From the NCBI GenBank assembly GCA_964589725.1, contig CAZPUJ010000433.1, positions 1 to 5,526 on the forward strand: a DNA stretch of 5,526 nucleotides. The letters run 5' to 3'. Below the pieces are notes generated by a model. The model did no database searches, was not told the origin of the DNA, and was given only the letters and a program-made list of their open reading frames with translations. Numbering within the stretch: the stretch's first letter is position 1; every line of letters starts with the position of its first letter. This document shows, piece by piece, positions 1-4,606 of the stretch. The position numbers and the translations under genes are program-made. This stretch comes from CAYSHJ01 sp964589725. GTDB lineage: Bacteria > Planctomycetota > Planctomycetia > Planctomycetales > Planctomycetaceae.

Positions 1-267
1 TCTCACGTCAAAGTTCGGAGGGAGTAATCTTGCGCAAGTGGTCAAGCCACAGCGAGGCTAAAACGCTCCTCACGAACAACCACAACCCAAACTCTGACAT
101 CCACTGGGCTGTGGTTTCAACATACGAGCGAGGGAATCCGCGGAAATCCCTCGCTTGCGCTTCGGGCTTGTATTTCAACCAAGTCGCAGATTGAAGAATT
201 AGCCAGCCGTGACATCACAGGAGGCCGATCCGATTCGGTCAACGCGACTTGGCGAATCTGCCGCAGG
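1..267. other. Non-coding region with inverted repeats, downstream of the YHS lipoprotein gene
   Basis: No gene is supported here. A plus-strand frame is open from 3 to about 203, but it has no convincing start or SD and encodes nothing recognisable. It also reads straight through the hairpin at 125-157. Besides that hairpin there are two looser inverted repeats. AAGCCACAGC (44-53) can pair with GCTGTGGTTT (108-117), allowing one G-U. CCAAGTCGC (179-187) is complementary to GCGACTTGG (244-252). The second begins about 16 bases past the stop of the minus-strand lipoprotein gene, so it would lie in that transcript's 3' untranslated region. A short palindrome, CCGATTCGG, lies at 230-238. The region could be a 3' UTR plus an interspersed repeat; a small RNA cannot be excluded. 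Confidence 0.5.
125..157. repeat. Strong palindromic hairpin, REP-like or terminator-like
   Basis: AGCGAGGGA (127-135) is perfectly complementary to TCCCTCGCT (147-155), with an 11-base loop. As plus-strand RNA it extends to 11 pairs through C125-G157 and a G126-U156 wobble. The loop itself contains the palindrome TCCGCGGA (137-144). The hairpin is flanked by two direct copies of TTTCAAC (115-121 and 173-179), and by ATAC (122-125) and its inverse GTAT (170-173). No clean T-run follows on either strand, so a classical intrinsic terminator is not well supported. It lies about 110 bases past the stop of the minus-strand lipoprotein gene and could still act as a 3' end stabiliser. An interspersed REP-like element is the alternative. 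Confidence 0.5.
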
Positions 268-1221
268 CTACTTGGTCTGCGTCGCCTCAAACTTGGTGAT
301 CCATTTCTCCGGATCTTCGTCGAAAGCCGCTTTGCAGCCAGTGCAGCAGACCCAGTACGACTTGCCCTTATGGCTGACCTGAATGGTCCCCAACCCCTGC
401 GAAATGATGCAGGTTTTCTCCTTGAAGTCGCTGTCGTTCAGAGCGAACGACGTCCCTTCGCGCTGGCTCGACACGGTGTCGAACCGGGCGAACGTCGTGC
501 CGCGAGCTTTCGACAGCTCCAGCAGGTAGCGATTGTTTTCCTGCTGATTGACGACGACTTGCCAACGATCCTTGGCATCGCCGACTTCGGTGACTTGCAA
601 TTTGTACGTTCGTTGCGGCTTGTTGTCCTCGATGACGTCTTCTGGCTCTTGTGAGAATGTCCCTTTCAGCTCACGGCGGCGTCCTTCCTTGTCTTCGATC
701 GTCAATTGAAATTGCTCGTCATCCACCAGGTAGGTCAACCGAGCCGATTTGTAGTGCTTGTTTTTGTCGGTCGACATGACCAACGCCGGTCGCGACGTGT
801 CGGTCAGCCGGTCCCAGACCCAGTTCAGTTCCTCGTACTCGCGACCACTCTGCGTGACCCCGTGCCACGCGCCGACCAGCACTCGCACCGGCTTGAGAGC
901 TGCCATGACGGAGTCGACTTGCTTCTCGTTCGGCACCTTCTTTTTCGAGTCAGACTTATTCAAAGGGGCATTCCCACTGCCAAGCTTCACCGGAACGAAC
1001 GAGCCGGTCGGGGAGTCTTCCTTTGACACAGTGGTCTTGGATTCGTCCGCCGATTTCGATTCGTGACCGGACTCGTCTGCCATGCGCGCGACCTGAGTGG
1101 GTGAATTCTTCTTCGCTGACGGATTCACGACCGGCTCAGCGGCTCCACCACAACCAAGAATCCCAAGGCTGACATTCAGCAGAGCCAACACTTCGCAGCA
1201 GCGACGTTTGAAGACAGACAT
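268..1221 (-). CDS. Predicted lipoprotein with C-terminal YHS/TRASH-like metal-binding motif
   Basis: A 317-residue protein. Residues 1-23 look like a lipoprotein signal: basic MSVFKRR, a hydrophobic stretch, then ILGC with the lipidated Cys at 24. Residues about 30-105 are polar, low in complexity and rich in Lys, Ser, Asp and Glu, typical of a periplasmic linker. Residues about 110-260 contain GAWHG (117-121) and alternating hydrophobic positions suggesting a beta-rich, possibly lipocalin-like, domain; this is inference. The C-terminus (about 268-309) has C271 followed 20 residues later by CCTGC (C292, C293, C296) and then an Asp-Pro-Glu-Lys-Trp stretch, resembling YHS/TRASH domains that bind metal. 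An ATG-initiated extension to 1473 is open but would bury the signal peptide and overlap the M81 gene. The start at 1221 is preceded by a weak SD (GAAGAG, 7-base gap). Its substrate or metal is unknown. It is probably co-transcribed with the upstream M81 gene, 41 bases away. Confidence 0.85.
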   Translation of the reverse strand: MSVFKRRCCEVLALLNVSLGILGCGGAAEPVVNPSAKKNSPTQVARMADESGHESKSADESKTTVSKEDSPTGSFVPVKLGSGNAPLNKSDSKKKVPNEKQVDSVMAALKPVRVLVGAWHGVTQSGREYEELNWVWDRLTDTSRPALVMSTDKNKHYKSARLTYLVDDEQFQLTIEDKEGRRRELKGTFSQEPEDVIEDNKPQRTYKLQVTEVGDAKDRWQVVVNQQENNRYLLELSKARGTTFARFDTVSSQREGTSFALNDSDFKEKTCIISQGLGTIQVSHKGKSYWVCCTGCKAAFDEDPEKWITKFEATQTK

Positions 1222-1227
1222 GACAAT

Positions 1228-1262
1228 TCTCTTCGAGTTTCGGGGCTTGGATTTCGAGTTTC
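1228..1262 (-). repeat. Degenerate heptamer array between the M81 and YHS genes
   Basis: Read on the minus strand, the spacer divides into five 7-base units: GAAACTC, GAAATCC, AAGCCCC, GAAACTC and GAAGAGA. The two GAAACTC copies (1256-1262 and 1235-1241) are identical and exactly 21 bases apart. By hand count, 14 of 28 positions match the base seven positions on, against about 7 expected by chance. The last unit supplies the purine-rich GAAGAG that serves as the SD of the lipoprotein gene, whose start is 6 bases beyond the array. The array fills nearly the whole 41-base spacer. Confidence 0.5.
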
Positions 1263-2783
1263 TCAGGGTATCCAGCCTCCATCGCACCAACTCGCCACGC
1301 TGGGAGTGTCGATCGAGTCGAGCGGCCAGAGCGGCCGGTGGACCTGATCGAATCGTATGTCGCTCCAGTGCGGCGAGGCACAGCCTGGGCCGTCGGACAA
1401 AAATGTCGCCGCCACGAACGGATCGTAATCGGCGCGGAACCCAGCGGGCGACTTCGCGACCACAATGCCGCAACTCCTCGGATCGAGACCAACCGATTCG
1501 TACAGCCGAGGTGAACTACCGGGACCACCTCGCTCGACGAGAAGAATCTGCACGTCTCCGGACCGGACGATCGCGCCGCGGCCCATGAAGACCGGCAGAT
1601 TCTTGCTGATGTGCCCGCTGAGCGTCCATTCGACATCTTGCAGCCGCTCGACGATCCCGCGCACACGCACCGGCTGCGAATACTCCGGAGCCAGGCGTCC
1701 ACCAACGTCGGCATCGAATGCTCCGCCGACGCCCACGCGAGACGCCTCGGCGACGGCGATTGGATCGACCATGAACGTGATCGCGCCGTGTGGAATCTTT
1801 GGGACCAGCAGGAGTTCGCGAAGCAAGCCCGTCGCATCGCCGGTCGAGCCGCTGTTCGTGGAATCGGCTCCATCGCCGATGACAATTGGATGCCCACCCT
1901 GCGCGAGAGCCTTCTTGACGACCACGTCCGGAGGAAACCGCTCGACCGATTCAAGCTCGTACCGAATGCTCCAGCACTTGTTCGCCAGTTGATCGACGAC
2001 CTGTTCCCAGCGCGTCTCGCGGCGGTGAGTCGTCAGCATGACTGACCAACCCAGCTCCGGAGCATCAAACCAGGGCATGACCATCGCCACGTTTGCGGCC
2101 AGAACGTCGGCTTCGGCTTCAAGCTGCTTGAGCCGCTCGTAAATCGGAGCCGGTGGGCCGGTGAACGTGTTGTGATATTCGGCGGCCGTGAGCATCGGCA
2201 GCTTTCGCCAAATCGTTTGTGGCCGAACGCCGGTTTGCAACAACTTCCACAACGCGCCCGCGGCTCGCTCGCCCGTCTGCCACGAATCGAGATGCGGACA
2301 GGTGTGGTAGCCGCTCAGCACGTCGGCGTTTTTCAACATCCGGCGCGTGATGTTCGCGTGCAAATCAAACGTCGCCACGATTGGCACGTCCGGACCGACC
2401 GTCTTGCGGACCAGTTCGAGCAACGCGCCGCTCAAATCGGGATCGCTCTCCGCAGCCATCGCTCCGTGAAGATGCAAGGCGATGCCGTCGAGCGGTCCCG
2501 TGATGGCCAGTTGCTCTTTGAAGGTGTCGAGAATCCGAGACGCCGTCGTCGCCTCGACCGCTCCCCACGGCCAGCACACGAACCGCCCGAGACCGATGAA
2601 TTCGCACCGCTTCGGCCACTGCTTCGCCGCCGACAGAAAACCGCCCAGTTCGCCCGTATCGCTGTATTTTTCGAAAATCTGCTGTCCGACGGCGAGGCCC
2701 CAGTTCTCGAAGTCCGACCAGCGCGTCGGATTACGATTGAATGTGTTCGACTCTTGCCACATCTGCCCAATTGCGATCCGCAT
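1263..2783 (-). CDS. M81 family (MlrC-like) metallopeptidase-family protein
   Basis: A 506-residue protein matching the M81 family, whose namesake MlrC (microcystinase C) cleaves linear microcystin products; most relatives have unknown substrates. Family landmarks run in order: GQMWQESNTF (6-15), LHLHGAM (103-109), FDLHANIT (139-146), YHTCPHLDSWQTGERAA (159-175), then a C-terminal half with IGDGADSTNSGSTGDATG (302-319), LSGHISKNLPVFMGRGA (388-404), VVAKSPAGFRADYDPF (441-456) and RPLWPLD (483-489). His and Asp residues in the N-terminal motifs are the expected metal ligands. Length is normal for the family and both halves look intact. No signal peptide is visible, so it is probably cytoplasmic. 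The frame is open upstream to 2951, but the start at 2783 has an excellent SD (GGAGG, 2791-2795, 7-base gap) and begins at the conserved N-terminus. It is divergent from the thuA-like gene. The substrate cannot be read from the sequence, and microcystin should not be assumed. Confidence 0.94.
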   Translation of the reverse strand: MRIAIGQMWQESNTFNRNPTRWSDFENWGLAVGQQIFEKYSDTGELGGFLSAAKQWPKRCEFIGLGRFVCWPWGAVEATTASRILDTFKEQLAITGPLDGIALHLHGAMAAESDPDLSGALLELVRKTVGPDVPIVATFDLHANITRRMLKNADVLSGYHTCPHLDSWQTGERAAGALWKLLQTGVRPQTIWRKLPMLTAAEYHNTFTGPPAPIYERLKQLEAEADVLAANVAMVMPWFDAPELGWSVMLTTHRRETRWEQVVDQLANKCWSIRYELESVERFPPDVVVKKALAQGGHPIVIGDGADSTNSGSTGDATGLLRELLLVPKIPHGAITFMVDPIAVAEASRVGVGGAFDADVGGRLAPEYSQPVRVRGIVERLQDVEWTLSGHISKNLPVFMGRGAIVRSGDVQILLVERGGPGSSPRLYESVGLDPRSCGIVVAKSPAGFRADYDPFVAATFLSDGPGCASPHWSDIRFDQVHRPLWPLDSIDTPSVASWCDGGWIP

Positions 2784-2790
2784 CGCGGCA

Positions 2791-2795
2791 CCTCC
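2791..2795 (-). promoter_or_regulatory. Ribosome binding site of the M81 gene
   Basis: GGAGG on the minus strand ends 7 bases before the ATG at 2783. It is the strongest SD in the window and decides the start against the 56-residue upstream extension. Confidence 0.85.
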
Positions 2796-2855
2796 GAAGA
2801 AAAAAAGCGGAACGACGAAAGTGTAGCGTCGGCCCGTTTCACCGCGACCCAACGG

Positions 2856-2883
2856 CGAGCGTGTTCGCTCGTGCGCGAGTGAA
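2856..2883. promoter_or_regulatory. Two overlapping, mutually exclusive hairpins
   Basis: CGAGCG (2856-2861) pairs with CGCTCG (2866-2871) across a TGTT loop. The same right arm, extended as TTCGCTCG (2864-2871), can instead pair with CGAGTGAA (2876-2883) across a TGCG loop, with one G-U on the plus strand. Both cannot form together. The site is 73-100 bases upstream of the M81 start and about 125 bases upstream of the thuA-like start, so it could fall in either leader. A regulatory role is speculative; GC-rich palindromes of this size also occur by chance. Confidence 0.3.
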
Positions 2884-2949
2884 CTCCAATCGGCTCGCAA
2901 AGACTTGCCTTCCCTTGCTTGCTCGGCTCCAGCTTGAAACGATGTCGCC

Positions 2950-2991
2950 ATTCAGGATTCCCAATTTCAATGCTGAAATCACAAATTCCTC
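2950..2991. repeat. Degenerate heptamer array with internal dyad, upstream of the thuA-like gene
   Basis: On the plus strand the stretch divides into six 7-base units: ATTCAGG, ATTCCCA, ATTTCAA, TGCTGAA, ATCACAA and ATTCCTC. By hand count, 18 of 35 positions match at lag seven, about twice chance. It contains the perfect dyad ATTTCA (2964-2969) / TGAAAT (2974-2979) with a 4-base centre, which could be an operator. The array ends 17 bases before the thuA-like ATG, next to its SD. It is the weakest-defined array of those in the window. Confidence 0.4.
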
Positions 2992-2996
2992 CGACG

Positions 2997-3002
2997 AGAG
3001 GT
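2997..3002 (+). promoter_or_regulatory. Ribosome binding site of the thuA-like gene
   Basis: AGAGGT lies 6 bases before the ATG at 3009. With the signal peptide that starts there, it favours this start over the in-frame ATG at 2919. Confidence 0.6.
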
Positions 3003-3008
3003 AGGCCC

Positions 3009-4019
3009 ATGAAACTTCGACTGACTCTATTCGTGATCGTTTTGGGATTGCTCACATCTTCCGTCCGTGCCGCCGATCCGTGGTTGGTCTTCGAGGGCGG
3101 CGAGGGCCCCGGCAAGGGAAGGCACATCGTGCTTGTCAGCGGCGACGATGAATATCGCTCGGAAGAAGCTCTGCCGCAGTTGGCGAAGATTCTGTCGAAG
3201 CATCACGGCTTCAAATGCACCGTGCTGTTTGCGATCGATCCGGCTGACGGGACGATCAAGCCGGATCACCAAACGAACATCCCCGGCATGGAGTCACTCA
3301 AGACGGCGGATCTCGCGGTCGTCGCCCTGCGGTTCCGTAATCTGCCGGACGAGCAGATGCAGCACTTCGTCGATTACGTCGAGTCCGGCAAGCCAGTCAT
3401 CGGCCTGCGGACCTCAACGCACGCGTTCAACATTCCCAAAGGTCGCAAGTTTGAGAAGTACACGTGGACCTACGGCGGCAAAGAGTACGAAAAGGGGTTC
3501 GGCCGGCAGGTGCTCGGCGAGACATGGGTTAATCATCACGGACATCACAAGGTCGAGGGAACTCGCGGCATCATCGCGGCTGGCCAAGAGACGCATCCGA
3601 TCATGCGCGGCATCAAGAACGGTGACATCTTCGGTACGACCGACGTTTACACGGTCAATCTGCCGCTGCCGGGCGACTGCCAACCGCTGGTGCTCGGCCA
3701 AGTCACCGAGACCTTAGAAGATGACAGCAAGCCGGTTGAGGGGAAGAAGAACGACCCGATGATGCCGGTCGCTTGGATCAAGGTGTACGGGGCACCGAAC
3801 GGCAGGATCGCTTCCATTTTCACGACCACGATGGGTGCGTCGGAAGATTTACTGTGGGAGGGGACTCGCCGAATGATCGTCAATGCTTGTTATTGGTGTT
3901 TGGCAATGCAGGACAAGATCGCCGACAAATCGAAGGTCGATGTTGTCGGCGACTTCAAGCCCATGCGTTACGGATTCGGCACGTTCACAAAAGGGGTGAA
4001 GCCGGAAGATTTGAAGTAG
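3009..4019 (+). CDS. Exported ThuA-like domain protein
   Basis: A 336-residue protein. Residues 1-21 form a clear signal peptide: MKLR, a hydrophobic core, then SSVRA with likely cleavage before ADPW, so it should be periplasmic or secreted. The rest matches the ThuA-like domain, a class I glutamine-amidotransferase-like fold named after a trehalose-utilisation protein. Visible elements are HIVLVSGDDEYRSEEALPQL (39-58), the first strand and loop; ADLAVVALRFRNLP (100-113); PVIGLRTSTHAF (129-140) at the position of the nucleophile elbow; the His-rich NHHGHHKV (175-182); HPIMRGI (196-202); and a C-terminal segment with TTTMGASEDLLWEGTRR (272-288). The elbow has no Cys, so glutaminase activity is not expected. 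The His cluster could bind a metal or sugar. An in-frame ATG at 2919 would hide the signal peptide and is rejected. The gene lies divergent from M81 and 95 bases before purE; co-transcription with purE is possible but unproven. The substrate is unknown; a carbohydrate-related role is a family-level guess. Confidence 0.92.
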   Translation: MKLRLTLFVIVLGLLTSSVRAADPWLVFEGGEGPGKGRHIVLVSGDDEYRSEEALPQLAKILSKHHGFKCTVLFAIDPADGTIKPDHQTNIPGMESLKTADLAVVALRFRNLPDEQMQHFVDYVESGKPVIGLRTSTHAFNIPKGRKFEKYTWTYGGKEYEKGFGRQVLGETWVNHHGHHKVEGTRGIIAAGQETHPIMRGIKNGDIFGTTDVYTVNLPLPGDCQPLVLGQVTETLEDDSKPVEGKKNDPMMPVAWIKVYGAPNGRIASIFTTTMGASEDLLWEGTRRMIVNACYWCLAMQDKIADKSKVDVVGDFKPMRYGFGTFTKGVKPEDLK

Positions 4020-4021
4020 TC

Positions 4022-4063
4022 ATTGGGCCCTTGTCTTTGGTCCGTTGTGTTTGGCCCTTGGCA
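4022..4063 (-). repeat. Heptamer array, left arm (minus-oriented)
   Basis: Read on the minus strand from 4063, six 7-base units follow one another: TGCCAAG, GGCCAAA, CACAACG, GACCAAA, GACAAGG and GCCCAAT. They share the core word of the right arm (GACCAAT) in the opposite orientation. By hand count, 17 of 35 positions match at lag seven. The array starts 3 bases after the thuA-like stop codon. In plus-strand RNA it could fold back on the right arm; TTTGGTC (4036-4042) pairs over all seven positions with GACCAAG (4096-4102), counting one G-U. Confidence 0.55.
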
Positions 4064-4081
4064 AGGTTGTGAGAGTTTCGA

Positions 4082-4130
4082 GACCAATGACACCTGACCA
4101 AGGACCAATGACAAATGACAACTGACAAAC
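4082..4130 (+). repeat. Heptamer tandem array running into the purE start
   Basis: Seven consecutive 7-base units: GACCAAT, GACACCT, GACCAAG, GACCAAT, GACAAAT, GACAACT and GACAAAC. All begin with GAC. By hand count, 30 of 42 positions match at lag seven, against about 10-11 expected. The array supplies the purE SD (AAGGA, 4100-4104), its ATG (4115-4117) and codons 2-5 (Thr-Thr-Asp-Lys). Because seven is not a multiple of three, gain or loss of a unit inside the coding part would shift frame, while a change upstream would alter the leader. Confidence 0.75.
4100..4104 (+). promoter_or_regulatory. Probable ribosome binding site of purE
   Basis: AAGGA lies 10 bases before the ATG at 4115, a slightly long gap. 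It spans the junction of the third and fourth heptamer units and partly overlaps the segment that can pair with 4036-4042, so folding could mask it. Confidence 0.5.
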
Positions 4131-4606
4131 CGCTCGTCGGCGTCATCATGGGCAGCAAGTCCGATTGGGAGACGATGCGTCACGCGGACGTGACGCTTTC
4201 GCAGTTTGACGTACCGCATGAATGCCGCGTCGTCTCCGCGCATCGGACTCCCGACGAGATGGCTGAATATGCGAAGAGCGCCGAGTCACGCGGACTGCAA
4301 GTCGTCATTGCCGGCGCGGGGGGAGCGGCACATTTGCCGGGCATGGTGGCCTCGCAGACGGTCTTGCCGGTGATCGGCGTGCCCGTGCAGAGTCAGGCTT
4401 TGAGTGGCTTGGATTCGCTGTTGTCGATCGTGCAAATGCCGGGGGGGGTTCCCGTCGGCACGATGGCGATTGGCAAATCCGGCGCGATCAATGCCGCGCT
4501 GCTGGCCGTGCGGATGTTGGCGACGACTCGGCCGGAGTTGCGTGAGAAGCTGCGAGCGTTTCAGCAAGAGCGGGCCGACAAAGTGATGCAGGAGACGCTG
4601 CCGTGA
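4115..4606 (+). CDS. purE: N5-carboxyaminoimidazole ribonucleotide mutase (PurE, class I)
   Basis: A 163-residue cytoplasmic enzyme of purine synthesis. Class I PurE rearranges N5-CAIR, made by PurK, to CAIR. The sequence is complete and of usual length. Motifs: GSKSD (13-17), the phosphate and substrate loop; SAHRTP (41-46), carrying the conserved catalytic His at 43; AGAGGAAHLPGM (66-77); GVPV (88-91); and SIVQMPGGVPVGT (104-116). The partner purK directly downstream supports class I rather than the PurK-independent class II. The stop overlaps the purK start by four bases, suggesting coupled translation. The start lies inside a heptamer array; the next in-frame ATG, at 4148, would remove the first beta strand. 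An 8-G run (4441-4448) and a 6-G run (4318-4323) occur in the gene, but the frame is intact through both. Confidence 0.97.
   Translation: MTTDKPLVGVIMGSKSDWETMRHADVTLSQFDVPHECRVVSAHRTPDEMAEYAKSAESRGLQVVIAGAGGAAHLPGMVASQTVLPVIGVPVQSQALSGLDSLLSIVQMPGGVPVGTMAIGKSGAINAALLAVRMLATTRPELREKLRAFQQERADKVMQETLP
4590..4594 (+). promoter_or_regulatory. Ribosome binding site of purK, inside the purE coding end
   Basis: AGGAG lies 8 bases before the GTG at 4603, within the last codons of purE. It supports GTG initiation. Confidence 0.7.

Larger units (their letters stand above)
2784..3008. promoter_or_regulatory. Divergent intergenic region between M81 and thuA-like genes
   Basis: This 225-base spacer must hold the promoters for both divergent genes, unless either is read from further away. 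I could not assign convincing -35/-10 pairs: TTGAAA (2934-2939) resembles a -35 box but lacks a good -10 at normal spacing. Visible structures are the M81 ribosome site, an A7 run at 2800-2806 (a U7 tract in the M81 leader), two overlapping hairpins at 2856-2883, and an AT-richer stretch (2950-2991) that contains a heptamer array and a dyad just before the thuA-like SD. Confidence 0.6.

Noticed and set aside
68..100. Possible fourth heptamer array (AC-rich stretch)
   Set aside because: Words such as CACAACC recur, but no register gives clear lag-7 identity by eye.
3..203. Plus-strand frame open from the window edge
   Set aside because: It passes through a palindromic hairpin, has no recognisable content and ends with no gene-like context. 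It could be the tail of an upstream gene but cannot be supported.
1222..1473. 84-residue N-terminal extension of the YHS lipoprotein
   Set aside because: It would overlap the M81 gene by about 210 bases and place the lipoprotein signal internally. The start at 1221 fits better.
1136..1954. Minus-strand open frame of 272 residues
   Set aside because: It overlaps the M81 and lipoprotein genes in another frame. Its Ser/Arg-rich composition and lack of motifs mark it as a shadow.
2172..2882. Plus-strand open frame of 236 residues
   Set aside because: It lies antisense over the well-supported M81 gene, is Arg-rich and resembles no family. It is an expected shadow of GC-rich coding sequence.
2934..2962. 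Possible sigma-70 promoter for the thuA-like gene
   Set aside because: TTGAAA is a fair -35 match, but no good -10 hexamer lies 16-18 bases downstream.
4087..4125. Twelve-residue upstream open frame overlapping the purE start
   Set aside because: ATG at 4087 reads to TGA at 4123-4125 in another frame. It lies wholly within the heptamer array and has no SD of its own, so it is most likely a by-product of the repeat.
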